Origin: Chloroflexota bacterium
GTDB lineage: Bacteria > Chloroflexota > Dormibacteria > Dormibacterales > Dormibacteraceae
Assembly (NCBI GenBank): GCA_005880945.1
Contig: VBIU01000015.1
Span: forward strand, 1-35,774
Direction: 5' to 3'
DNA: 35,774 nucleotides
Shown: positions 15,874-24,300 of the stretch, in pieces
Layout of the letters: every line of letters begins with the position of its first letter
How positions within the stretch are numbered: the first letter of the stretch is position 1
Made by a program: the position numbers and the translations under genes
Notes under the pieces: model-generated
Told to the model about the DNA's origin: nothing
Database searches by the model: none
What the model saw: the letters and a program-made list of their open reading frames with translations, nothing else

Positions 15874-16142
15874 CAGCACGCAACATCTCGTGCACGCACC
15901 TGGATCAAATCCGAGATGTCGAGCCCCGCACCCCGGACGGCTGCGAAGAGTGCCTGGACGTGGGCGACACCTGGGTTCACCTCCGCCTGTGCATGAGCTG
16001 CGGGCACGTGGGCTGCTGCAACGACTCCAAGAACAAACACGCCACCAGGCATTTCGTCGCATCGCATCACCCGATCATCCGGTCGTTTGAGCCCGGCGAG
16101 CGCTGGATGTTCTGCTATCCGGACGACCTGGTGATGGAGTAG
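15870..16142 (+). CDS. UBP-type zinc-finger protein
   Basis: This 90-residue protein starts at an ATGA overlap with the cyclase gene. It has the ZnF-UBP ligand pattern: CTHLDQI at the N-terminus, CEECL, then LCMSCGHVGCCND, and histidines in KHATRHFVASHHPI. In eukaryotes the fold binds ubiquitin tails; bacterial forms are small stand-alone proteins of unknown function often found near flavin reductases or CNB domains. The full pattern of Cys and His is present, so zinc binding is likely. It ends the five-gene operon. Confidence 0.88.
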   Translation: MTARNISCTHLDQIRDVEPRTPDGCEECLDVGDTWVHLRLCMSCGHVGCCNDSKNKHATRHFVASHHPIIRSFEPGERWMFCYPDDLVME

Positions 16143-16176
16143 GCGCCAGGCAGGCTGGCGGCCCTAACAACGTCTT

Positions 16177-16686
16177 TCAGTGGTGCTCGCGTTGCTCCTC
16201 TGAGATCTCGTCGATGCAGATCGCAGCCGCCAGCATGAGGACGTGGTCTTGACCCGGCCCGACCGCCACGCCAAATGCGTCATTGACCGAGAACCACTTG
16301 CGCGATATCTGGGCGACCGGTGCGCCGTTGCTGCGGACCTCGTACTCGTGGCTGGTGATGTTGCCCTCCGCTTCGTAGACCGGCCCACCTTCGACCTGGA
16401 CCGTGTAGTGCTGGTGCAGGAACGTCAGCAGCTTCTTCGTCACCGTCGCGTAGAGCTTGCCTTCGCGCAGAATCTTCATGGTCGGCCTGACTGCGAGCAG
16501 CTTGGCTTCGATGGTCATGAGCTCTGCTTCGTTCTTGTCTTCGATGACCAACGTCTCACGGAGGGTGAGTGCCTTGCCATCGACCTTGTAGAGCTCCTCG
16601 CCCTGATCGTTCTCGATCCAGAAGTCCTCCCCGATCGAGAAGAGCCTCCGCTGAAGCTTGTAACGCGTCCAGGCGGTGTCGGCCAC
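16177..16686 (-). CDS. LURP-one-related (tubby-like) protein
   Basis: The GTG start at 16686 gives 169 residues starting MADTAWTRYKLQRRLFSIGEDF. The repeated beta-strand pattern (FWIENDQGEELYKVDG, ALTLRETLVIEDK, ISRKWFSVNDAFGVAV) matches the LURP-one-related/tubby-like family, whose bacterial members are of unknown role and are related to phospholipid scramblases. It has no signal peptide or membrane segment. An inverted repeat lies directly upstream of its start (16688-16705). Confidence 0.8.
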   Translation of the reverse strand: MADTAWTRYKLQRRLFSIGEDFWIENDQGEELYKVDGKALTLRETLVIEDKNEAELMTIEAKLLAVRPTMKILREGKLYATVTKKLLTFLHQHYTVQVEGGPVYEAEGNITSHEYEVRSNGAPVAQISRKWFSVNDAFGVAVGPGQDHVLMLAAAICIDEISEEQREHH

Positions 16687-16687
16687 G

Positions 16688-16705
16688 CCAGCAGTTTACT
16701 GCTGG
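16688..16705. promoter_or_regulatory. Inverted repeat directly upstream of the LURP-one-like gene
   Basis: CCAGCAGT (16688-16695) is perfectly complementary to ACTGCTGG (16698-16705) with a 2-base TT spacer. It ends 1 base before the GTG start (16686) on the - strand, where a Shine-Dalgarno would be expected and none is seen. It could be a repressor operator or an RNA hairpin covering the initiation region. Confidence 0.4.
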
Positions 16706-16713
16706 GTCATCGC

Positions 16714-17091
16714 TTACTTGAGCTGGAGCATGCCCACGCAGTTCTTGCCGGGATCGATGAACCAGGCCATCCAACCAAAGGGAAGCTCGACGATGCCATC
16801 CACGGTCTTTAGACCGGGCAGGTCGTAGTCCTCGATCTTGACTCCCCTCGAACGCAGCGCAGCAGTTTCCTCCTTCAGGTCGACGACGCGAAATGACGCC
16901 TGGGTCTGCTCATCGGAAGTCCCGGTCGTGCTCTTGCTGACGACCAGACGGCTGTCTCCCCCGCAGGTGAACGTCACAGAGCTGGGATTCTCGACGAGAA
17001 CCGGCAAACCGATCTTGTTCGCGTAGAAGTCCTTCGACGCGTCGAGGTCGGTGGCAAGCAAAACGACGTCAATCGGGCATGCGCTCAACAC
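16714..17091 (-). CDS. VOC/glyoxalase-fold protein
   Basis: The GTG at 17091 is chosen because AAGGAG precedes it by 7 bases, giving 125 residues that begin VLSACPIDVVLLATDL. A GTG-ATG extension upstream is less likely. The layout of two beta-alpha-beta-beta-beta units (DLDASKDFYANKIGLPVL, then FRVVDLKEETAALRSRGVKI and AWFIDPGKNCVGMLQL) is that of the vicinal oxygen chelate superfamily (glyoxalase/dioxygenase/resistance). The metal ligands are not all obvious. It lies 27 bases upstream of the LURP-one-like gene on the same strand and may share a transcript. Substrate unknown. Confidence 0.8.
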   Translation of the reverse strand: MLSACPIDVVLLATDLDASKDFYANKIGLPVLVENPSSVTFTCGGDSRLVVSKSTTGTSDEQTQASFRVVDLKEETAALRSRGVKIEDYDLPGLKTVDGIVELPFGWMAWFIDPGKNCVGMLQLK

Positions 17092-17196
17092 TGTGTCACT
17101 CCTTCCGCCAGGCGGCCTTTCCGACTCCGAAACCCTTAGAAAAGGCATTCTGGGGCTGCTGTGCGGCCGTGGCGGGTGGATACTGTGTCAGCCGAG

Positions 17197-17427
17197 ATGT
17201 CTGGCAAGCCGCACGAGCACGGTTCCGGGATCGGAGGCGCCGCACGCCGGTTCGTGGCCGGGCTGACGGGGGCGCCGGCTTGCGCCATTTGCGGTCGGGG
17301 ACACGCGTCGACCGGATGGCTGGCGGACTCGCTCGGAAGGATCAGCGGCCGGTGCCCGGGTTGCGTCGAAGATGTGTCTCTTCCGCCCCCGGACAGCCAT
17401 GAGTCAAGCCAGAAGGTGGCGAGCTAA
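17197..17427 (+). CDS. Small putative zinc-ribbon protein
   Basis: This 76-residue frame (ATG 17197, MSGKPHEHGSGIGG) contains CAICGRGHAS and CPGC, i.e. two CxxC pairs about 24 residues apart, as in small zinc ribbons. No clear Shine-Dalgarno precedes it, and no family is recognised. It lies alone between genes on the other strand, so it is tentative. It could instead be a chance GC-rich frame. Confidence 0.35.
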   Translation: MSGKPHEHGSGIGGAARRFVAGLTGAPACAICGRGHASTGWLADSLGRISGRCPGCVEDVSLPPPDSHESSQKVAS

Positions 17428-17447
17428 CCAGCCGATCGCCATAGGCG

Positions 17448-18134
17448 CTACGACTTTGGCGATGGGAAGCGTGGCGCAAGGCTCGGATCCTCGCGACCGA
17501 AAGACCGGCGGCTCCAAGCTCCCATCAACAGCACGGCGAGCACAAACACCGCGGCGGCGGCAAGCAGCGCGACCAGCCGTGGCGCGCCAAAGGCCAAGGA
17601 GACCAGAGCCCCGATGGCGCCGGCGACGGCGGCCACGATCACGGCGAGCATCCCGGGCAAAGTTTGAAACACGTGCAGCGCCGATCCCAGGCGCCGGCCT
17701 GCCGTCACGTTGATGCCGAAGGTCCTGAGGGCGCCAGGCACATCGTCGTATGGACTGGTCACGAAAACTGATTCCAGCTCGGGATGCATCTCGAGGTAAG
17801 CATGTCGAAGCCGGTTCATTCCGATCACCCAGCGGTAGTCATCGCGATTGAGGCTCATCAGGCGCGCGATCGTGGCGATGCCGGCGAACAGGACAACGGC
17901 GAGCATGAGGATTGCGATCGAGATGAACGTCGGCCCGAAGTGATCCGCCTGGGCGACAAGCGCCAGCGCAATCACAGCCCCCGACAGGATGGCGAGGAAC
18001 ATGCTCACGCGACCGAGCGACTCCGTGTAGGTCAGAGAGCGAGTCGCGAGCAAGCTCCAGTGCTCGGTGGCGAGGATCTGCAGAGCGGAGGCGGCTCCCG
18101 GCTCAGATCCAGGCGGCGGAATGTCGGTCGACAT
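17448..18134 (-). CDS. Four-TM membrane protein of unknown function
   Basis: The ATG at 18134 follows GGGGAG by 5 bases. The 228-residue product has four hydrophobic helices: about residues 42-62 (VSMFLAILSGAVIALALV), 70-90, 158-178 and 185-205. A polar stretch (about 91-155, RLMSLNRDDYRWVIGMNRL) lies between helices two and three, presumably in the cytoplasm. The tail is charged (SRRSFGRED). I do not recognise a family. It begins 8 bases after the stop of the MBL-fold gene, so the two are probably co-transcribed. Confidence 0.72.
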   Translation of the reverse strand: MSTDIPPPGSEPGAASALQILATEHWSLLATRSLTYTESLGRVSMFLAILSGAVIALALVAQADHFGPTFISIAILMLAVVLFAGIATIARLMSLNRDDYRWVIGMNRLRHAYLEMHPELESVFVTSPYDDVPGALRTFGINVTAGRRLGSALHVFQTLPGMLAVIVAAVAGAIGALVSLAFGAPRLVALLAAAAVFVLAVLLMGAWSRRSFGREDPSLAPRFPSPKS

Positions 18135-18142
18135 CTTCTCCC

Positions 18143-18955
18143 CTATCCACCCTCGACCGCTCTAACGTAGCGATCGGCCGACCGGGCCACAACTCCCTTG
18201 CCGTCGCTGGGGATGACCCTGTCCCACCACGCCCCATAGATCCTGTCGAAATCGAGCGGACCGACCGAGGCGGCGATCCTCCGGACGCTTGCGGACGGCA
18301 GTGGGATCAGGTTCGGATAGCTGTACATGAACGAGACGAAGCGCCGGTCGGGGATCACCTGGATGATGTCGCCCGACAGGAGCGCCCCGGTCCCCTCCGC
18401 CAGAAAAGGAACATAGAGAACGGTGCCGCCGGCGAAATGGCCGCCGGCATTGATCAGACGCATTCCGTCGTGGAGGGTGTGCTCGTCGCCCTCCCAATGC
18501 ACTATGGATGGCGACGGCCTCATCACCCACTCACTGTCGCTCGCATGGAGGTAGACAGGAGCGTTGAACGCCGCCGACCACTCGGCGAGTGCGGAGTAGT
18601 AGTGCGGGTGAGATATCGCGATGGCCGCGATCCCGCCAAGGTCGGTGACCGCCCGCTTGGTGAACTCGTCGAGCAGGGTGACGCAGTCCCAGAGCACATT
18701 TCCAGCGGGCGACTGCACGAGCAGGGCCCGCTGGCCGATGGCGAACGAGGGCGCTGTCCCGATTCCGACCAGCCGTTCCTCCTGCCGGCGGAACTCGTTG
18801 TGGTGGCCGCGTTGCAGGTCGGCCAAGGTCGTCCAGCGCTGGCCCTCGGGCCCGATGTACTGGCGCTCGTCCTCGCAGATCAAGCAGTGCGCGGGCGGCG
18901 CCTCTCCGGTTTCCTCGTACTGCATCCCGCATGTGACGCAGATGAAGTTGCTCAT
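18143..18955 (-). CDS. Zinc-ribbon plus MBL-fold hydrolase-like protein
   Basis: The ATG at 18955 sits right after a G-run (AGGGGGG) and gives 270 residues starting MSNFICVTCGMQYEE. Residues 6-30 hold two CxxC pairs (CVTCG and CLIC), a rubredoxin-like zinc or iron ribbon. The rest follows the metallo-beta-lactamase fold, with ISHPHYYSALAEW, VYLHASD, INAGGHFAGGT and LLSGDI. The classical HxHxDH is here HPHYYS, so the metal site is altered; this form is common in a related subgroup by memory. The fused ribbon might give it a redox or metal-binding function. It is co-directed with the membrane protein downstream. Confidence 0.8.
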   Translation of the reverse strand: MSNFICVTCGMQYEETGEAPPAHCLICEDERQYIGPEGQRWTTLADLQRGHHNEFRRQEERLVGIGTAPSFAIGQRALLVQSPAGNVLWDCVTLLDEFTKRAVTDLGGIAAIAISHPHYYSALAEWSAAFNAPVYLHASDSEWVMRPSPSIVHWEGDEHTLHDGMRLINAGGHFAGGTVLYVPFLAEGTGALLSGDIIQVIPDRRFVSFMYSYPNLIPLPSASVRRIAASVGPLDFDRIYGAWWDRVIPSDGKGVVARSADRYVRAVEGG

Positions 18956-19004
18956 CCCCCCTATTAAAGTCGCATACAGATTGGAGGCGAGGCGGCCGCC
19001 GGTT

Positions 19005-19415
19005 CTACGCCTTGTCGATGCTGACGATCCAGTTGATGCCGAATTTGTCCAGGAGATACCCGACCTCGGCGCCCCAGGGCGTCGGCGACGGCGGCTGCTT
19101 GGCGGTGCCGCCTTCGGCCAGGCCGTGGTAGATCTTGGTGAGCCGGTCCTTGTCGGTACCGCCCACGGCGATGGCCACGTTTTCGCCGGCCTTGGCAGGG
19201 TATTTAGGGTGGCCGTCAGTGCCGATGATGATGGCGCCGGCGGCGTCCAGCCGGGCATACGAGATGCTGTCCCCCGGGCCGGCCGGCGTGGCGACGCCCT
19301 GCTCGTTCACGGTCCGCAGGTCGAGTTTGCCGCCCAGAACCTTTTGATAATGCTCCATGGCCTCGCGAGCGCGGCCTTGAAAGTTGACGTATGGGCTCAA
19401 ATATCGCTCGGTCAT
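19005..19415 (-). CDS. PhnB-like VOC protein
   Basis: The ATG at 19415 follows AAGGAG by 7 bases. The 136 residues begin MTERYLSPYVNFQGRAREAM and follow the PhnB-like (glyoxalase/VOC) pattern: YLSPYVNFQGRAREAMEHYQKVLGG, SISYARLDAAGAIIIGTD and GAEVGYLLDKFGINWIVSI. Such proteins are frequent neighbours of ECF sigma genes. It is divergent from an ECF sigma gene 75 bases away and carries its own copy of the same ECF-type promoter, so it is probably a direct regulon member. Enzymatic role unknown. Confidence 0.85.
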   Translation of the reverse strand: MTERYLSPYVNFQGRAREAMEHYQKVLGGKLDLRTVNEQGVATPAGPGDSISYARLDAAGAIIIGTDGHPKYPAKAGENVAIAVGGTDKDRLTKIYHGLAEGGTAKQPPSPTPWGAEVGYLLDKFGINWIVSIDKA

Positions 19416-19426
19416 CTTGATCTCCT

Positions 19427-19453
19427 TGTCACACGGGATGAGTTTCGTTCGTC
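19427..19453 (+). promoter_or_regulatory. ECF-type promoter for the sigma gene
   Basis: TGTCACA (19427-19433), a 16-base spacer and CGTC (19450-19453). From memory this is the promoter motif described for ECF41-type sigma factors (TGTCACA-N16-CGTC), so the sigma gene that starts at 19491 probably drives its own transcription. The expected start point near 19460 gives a leader of about 30 bases. Confidence 0.65.
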
Positions 19454-19462
19454 AGTGGTAAT

Positions 19463-19489
19463 GACGGAACCCGACGGGAGAATGTGACA
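19463..19489 (-). promoter_or_regulatory. ECF-type promoter for the PhnB-like gene
   Basis: On the - strand, TGTCACA (19489-19483), a 16-base spacer and CGTC (19466-19463), identical in motif and spacing to the + strand promoter. The two -10 elements face each other across 9 bases. Transcription would reach the PhnB-like ATG at 19415 after about 40 bases. Confidence 0.65.
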
Positions 19490-19490
19490 G

Positions 19491-20357
19491 ATGAATGAGA
19501 CCGATTGGCTCGCGGAGGGCTTCGAGGCCAACCGGAGCCACCTGCGCGCGGTAGCTTATCGGATGCTCGGCTCGCCGAGCGAGGCGGACGACGCCGTGCA
19601 GGAATCCTGGCTGCGGCTCAGCCGCTCCGGCGCGACCGGCGTCGAAAACCTCGGCGGATGGCTGACCACTGTCGTCGCGCGAGTGTGTCTCGACATGCTG
19701 CGGTCGCGCAAGTCGAGGCGCGAGGAGCCGCTCGACACAAACCCGCTCGCGAGTCGCGAGGATGCGACAGACCCCGAGCACGAAGCGGTGCTGGCCGACT
19801 CAGTAGGTCTCGCGCTGCTCGTGGTGCTCGAAACACTGGCCCCCGCGGAGCGGGTCGCATTCGTGCTGCACGACATGTTCGACCTGCCCTTCGATGAGAT
19901 CGCTCGCATCGTGGGACGCTCCGCCGCCGCGACCCGGCAGCTCGCGAGCCGCGCACGCCGCCGGGTCCGGGGTGACGCCGCAGTTCCGGACGCCGACCTC
20001 ACCCGTCAAAGAGAAGTTGTCGATGCCTTCCTGGCCGCCTCGCGCGAGGGCGATTTCAACGCGCTGCTCGCGCTGCTCGACCCAAACGTCGTCGTTCGAG
20101 CCGACCACGCAGCGGTGCATGCAGGCGCATCGAGGGAGGTGCGCGGTGCGGCGGCCGTCGCCGAAACCTTCTCGGGACGTGCCCGCGTCGCCCAGCCGGC
20201 GCTGGTGGACGGGGCGGTCGGAGCGGTGTGGGCTCGGGGTGGACGGCCACGCGTGGTATTCGCATTCAAGATCGCGGACGGGAAGGTCGTCCAGATCGAC
20301 CTTCTCGCCGATCCCGAGCGCCTCCAACACCTAAACCTGGAGATCCTCAAGGATTGA
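19491..20357 (+). CDS. ECF sigma factor with C-terminal SnoaL-like domain
   Basis: The ATG at 19491 gives 288 residues (MNETDWLAEGFEANRSHL). Residues about 12-80 are sigma region 2 (LRAVAYRMLGSPSEADDAVQ, ESWLRLS, WLTTVVARVCLDMLRSR), and about 105-160 are region 4 (LAPAERVAFVLHDMFDLPFDEIARIVG, SAAATRQLASRARRRV). The remaining 120 residues look like a SnoaL/NTF2-like domain (VVDAFLAASREGDFNALLALLDPNVVV), the domain order of ECF41- and ECF56-like sigma factors. There is no adjacent anti-sigma gene; in these groups the C-terminal domain itself is thought to modulate activity. Gap 19416-19490 carries its promoter and the mirror one. Confidence 0.9.
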   Translation: MNETDWLAEGFEANRSHLRAVAYRMLGSPSEADDAVQESWLRLSRSGATGVENLGGWLTTVVARVCLDMLRSRKSRREEPLDTNPLASREDATDPEHEAVLADSVGLALLVVLETLAPAERVAFVLHDMFDLPFDEIARIVGRSAAATRQLASRARRRVRGDAAVPDADLTRQREVVDAFLAASREGDFNALLALLDPNVVVRADHAAVHAGASREVRGAAAVAETFSGRARVAQPALVDGAVGAVWARGGRPRVVFAFKIADGKVVQIDLLADPERLQHLNLEILKD

Positions 20358-20396
20358 CAGCGAATCCAGTCTCAAGTTCGGGTGCCGCCCCTTAGC

Positions 20397-20411
20397 ATTC
20401 CGTTCCGGAAT
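20397..20411. promoter_or_regulatory. Inverted repeat upstream of ku
   Basis: ATTCCG (20397-20402), spacer TTC and CGGAAT (20406-20411) form a perfect 6-bp inverted repeat that ends 8 bases before the Ku start. It lies between ku and the sigma gene and could be an operator. The sequence does not match a motif I know. Confidence 0.35.
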
Positions 20412-20419
20412 ACAGGAAC

Positions 20420-21349
20420 ATGGCGACAGCACTCTGGACTGGCTCCTTATCGCTCGGCATGGTTGTCGTGCCCGTGCGGGTCTACCCGGCAATCCGCAAG
20501 AAATCGGTGCGTTTCCACGAGCTGGACCGCAGCGGGCGCCGGGTGCGTCATGTTCGCGTGTCGGAGCCTGTGATGGAGTTCGAGACCGGCAGTCGCAGCG
20601 CGCAGGTGCGAGCACCGGAACCGAGGATCGAATCGGCGCGGTGGCACGCGGAGCCGGCGCCAGCGGCTGCAGATGCGCCGGACCACGAGGTCTCCTTCGA
20701 TCAGATTCGTAAAGGGTTCGAGGTCGAGCCGGGCCGCTATGTGAGCATGACTCGCGAGGAGGTGACGGCGCTGGCGCCCGAGCGCAGCCGGGTCATCGAT
20801 GTCGAGCAGTTCGTGGACGTTTCCGCGGTTGATCCGATCTACTTCGAGTCTCGCTACTACGTGGTGCCGGATCGTGAGTGGTCCTCCCCATTCCAGGTTC
20901 TCCGTCAGGCGATGGCCGCCGCCGACCGCATGGCGATCGCATGGTTCACCCTGCGGTCGCGGCGCTACCTGAGCGCGATCCGGCCCTTCGGGGACGTGAT
21001 GCTGCTGACCACGATGGTTCACGCCGACGAGATCGCGGCCGCGAACTTCTGGACACCCAACGCCGACGCGGTGCCGACCGAGAAGGAGCTCAGCATGGCG
21101 CGGCTGCTCATCGACACGCTGGCGGGACCGTTCGAGCCGGAGCGGTACCCGGACGAGCACCGGGAGCGCGTGCTCCGTGCGCTCGAGGAGAAGAGCCCGG
21201 GCACCGCTGCAGCATCTGTCGCGCCATCTCCGACGCGCGTGCTCGACCTGATGGCGGCGCTGGAAGCGAGCGTGAAAGCCGCAAAGGCTGCCCGCGCCGG
21301 TCACGATCGGCAGGCGAAAGCCCCTCGCAAACGCGCCCGAGGCGCGTAA
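20420..21349 (+). CDS. ku: Ku protein (bacterial NHEJ)
   Basis: This 309-residue protein starts MATALWTGSLSLGMVVVPVRV, the standard bacterial Ku N-terminus, and keeps the core strand SFDQIRKGFEVEPGRYVSMTREE and the IDVEQFVD segment. Bacterial Ku rings bind broken DNA ends and recruit a ligase. The N-terminal half lacks the usual CxxC pairs, but the C-terminal tail is Lys/Arg-rich (KAPRKRARGA), typical of the end-binding Ku extension. The partner is probably the ATP-dependent ligase at 27578-29317, since no LigD polymerase is present in the window. Confidence 0.93.
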   Translation: MATALWTGSLSLGMVVVPVRVYPAIRKKSVRFHELDRSGRRVRHVRVSEPVMEFETGSRSAQVRAPEPRIESARWHAEPAPAAADAPDHEVSFDQIRKGFEVEPGRYVSMTREEVTALAPERSRVIDVEQFVDVSAVDPIYFESRYYVVPDREWSSPFQVLRQAMAAADRMAIAWFTLRSRRYLSAIRPFGDVMLLTTMVHADEIAAANFWTPNADAVPTEKELSMARLLIDTLAGPFEPERYPDEHRERVLRALEEKSPGTAAASVAPSPTRVLDLMAALEASVKAAKAARAGHDRQAKAPRKRARGA

Positions 21350-21385
21350 GAGCGCGCGGTTGGTCCGAGGTCGGAGCAAAGGTGC

Positions 21386-24300
21386 TCAGACCGAGGTTTG
21401 CGCCAGCCCCGCCAGGCGGACCTCTGTCTTCGTGATCTCGGCCGCCATGCCGAGGCGCGTGTAAGTCGCGAGCGCGCGGCGGAGCGCGGCCTGAGCTCCC
21501 TGGAGGTCGCCTTCTGCTGCAAATCGTGCGGCCTCGGCCCTCTCGATCGCCGGTGCCAGCCATGCGAGGTAGTCAGCCTTCGCTCGGGCCACCGGGAGAA
21601 CTGCCGCAAGAGCTGTCCAATCCTCGAGGGCTGCCAGCGCCTCGACCAGCACCGCGAGCTCGTAAGGTGGCTCCTCGATCGAGGCGCCCCGCCCGAACGC
21701 CAGGGTGCGCTCGGCGATCTCGCGCGCCTCGTCCGGACGGCCGGTCAACAGCGCTCGCTCAGCCATCCAGGCCTCGACGATGCCCGGCTGTTTCTGGTTC
21801 GGCACGATTCGCGACTCGGCTTCTCGAGCGGCGTCGAAATCTCCCAGCCGCTCAAACGCGATGGCACCGACGACCGGACCGCTGCGGGTGAACGGACAGT
21901 TCATGTCGACCGTCTCCTCGGCGAACGCGGCCAGATGCTCGCGCGCGATCGGCACGATATCTGACCACCGCCCAAGCCGGTAGAGCGGCGCCATCAAAAA
22001 GTACGTGGCATGCATTCGCTCGTGCGCGCTTTCGTGAATCGACCGGTTCCTGGTGTCCTCTGCCAGCGTCCGAGCACGCTCGAAGTCCCCGGCTGCATCC
22101 ATGATCTGGGCGATTGCAAAGCTGGTGTGGACGAGCCGGTCGCGCAGCACTGCGACCTTGTCCACCGTCGCCAGCTGGACCTCGGCCAGCTCGAGCGCCC
22201 GCTCAGGCCGGCCAGCCTGGAGATACAAGCCCTGCAAGCCTCTGATCGCGAGCGCCTTTACGTCAATGTTGTCGATCTCGGCGGCGATGTCGGTCGCCTC
22301 CTCAGCCGCCTCGATGCGCGACTCGACTGGCCGAGGGTCGGCTCGGCCAAGGCCGGTGTATGACCCGCTGCCGAGCGCCCGGAGCGCCAGGAGCCACGCG
22401 CGGGTGAGCGGTTCTCGGCTGCGCTCCAAGCCCTCGTCGACTAGTCGATCGACGGTTTCGCCTGGGGGCCGATTCGCGAATCCTCCCCAATAAATCGCGC
22501 AGTGGCGCGCAGCCTTGAGGCAGATCCGCGCGCATGCCTCGTCATCGCCGAGCCTGCGACGAACCTCCAGCGCCGCGGTCCACGCTTCAACGCTTGGGTC
22601 TCCGTGATAGCTCCATCCGTGGTCGTCGCCGATCTCCTCGAAGGCGCTCGCCCGCTCAACGTCGTCCATCGCAAGCGCGAGCGCCGCCTGGTGATGCTCG
22701 AGCCCACGTGCTGTTGAATTGCGCTGTCGCGCGGCGGCTCCCGCCGCGAGCAGCACCTTGAACGCACGATCGCGAACCTCGGCGCGATTCGCCGAATCGT
22801 TGGTCCAAGCGAGGTCCGAGCCCTCGCCAAGCAACGCGGCACGGTAGTGATAAGCGACCAGCTCGACGACGCCCTCGTCGTCCCGATCGGTGATTCCCTC
22901 CAGCCAGCGCGCCACGCGCGCGTGTGAGCGAGCCCGACCGGCGAGTGGGATCCCGGCGTACGCGACGTCGTGGACAAGGGCGTGTTTGAACAGGTATTCC
23001 CTCTCACCGGCCATGCTCGACGATGGCCTTGCAAGCACAAAGCCTTTCGCCTCGAGACCGTCGAGGGCAGGCCGGACGACGTCATCTTCGATCGAGAGGG
23101 CCACCGCGGCCGGCCAGAACGTACGTCCGACCACCGCCGCCTCCTGCAGCACGAGCTTCTCAGGGCCGGAGAGTCGATCGATCCGCGCGGCCAGCACGCC
23201 GAGGATCGTGTCGGGGAGCGCAGGGGTCACAACGCTCGCAGCCGCATGCCACCCGTCAGCGTCGTGGGTCAGAGCACCCGTGTCGATGAGCTCGCCGACG
23301 AGCTGTTCAAGAAAGAAAGGGTTGCCCTCGGCCCGTTCGAGAAGCGCCCTCCGAAGATTGGCCGGAACGCTCTGCCAGCCGAGCAACCCTTCAACAAGCC
23401 TTTCCGCGTCTCCTTCGTCGAGCGGTCGAAGCGCGAGGGAGGTTGAATCCTCTCGAGCCAGCGCGAATTCAGGATGCTCTTCGACGAACTCGGACCGTGC
23501 CGTCGTCAAAACGAGCAGCGGGCCATCCGACCGACGGGCAATGTGCCCGAGCGTGGCAAGCAGCTGATCGTCGGCCCAGTGCAGGTCCTCGACGAAAAGG
23601 GCGGTCGGCGCGCGCCGTGCCTCGGCGGTAGCGAAGCGGGGCCAGGCATGCGCGAGCGCGTCCCGCACGGCGATCGGGCGAATCAGGCCGAGTGGGTTGT
23701 CGGGAATACTGATCCCCGCGGTGGTGGCAAGGGCGAACATGACTTCATCGGCGTCGCGCGACCCCTCGTGCTTGAAGAGCAAGGCAACGGTACGTTGGAG
23801 CTTGCGTCGAGCCGCCTCGGGCGATTCATCGAGTGAGATGTCGCATGCCTGGCGGACTATCTCGCCAAGGGCCCAGTAAGTGATCCCATGACCTGTTGAG
23901 CGGCAGCGACCACGGAGCACACGCAGCTCCGGCACGCGGGCCTGCGCTTGGTCGAGGAACTCGCGGATGAGGCGGGTCTTACCGATGCCGGCCGGCCCGA
24001 AGACAAGGCCCACTGATGGTTTGCCTGTCCTGATTGCCTCGTCGAGCAGACCATGCAGCGCGCGCAGCTCCCGGTCGCGGCCAAGAAGGGGCGCGTGAAG
24101 GCTGCCAGGCGCGGCCCCTTCGGGCGTCGGGCCGACGAGCCTGCGAGCCGACACTGGCACGTTCCGACCCTTGACCTCGAGCTGAGCCGGCGCTTCGAAC
24201 CGGAAGGAGTGTGCGGTCGCGTCGGCCGTCCGCTCTGCCACGAGGATCGCGCCCGGTTCCGCGGCCTGTTCGAGGCGAGCGGCGATGTTCACGGCGTCGC

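Noticed and set aside
13231-16142. Cyclase-STAND protein as part of an antiphage (CBASS/Pycsar-like) system
   Set aside because: No effector nuclease, membrane toxin or neighbouring defence genes; the operon also has an exporter and redox enzyme, which fit signalling better.
16144-16160. CGCCAG-GCAGG-CTGGCG hairpin between the UBP gene and the LURP-one-like gene
   Set aside because: No T-run on either side, so it does not qualify as a rho-independent terminator, though it lies between converging genes.
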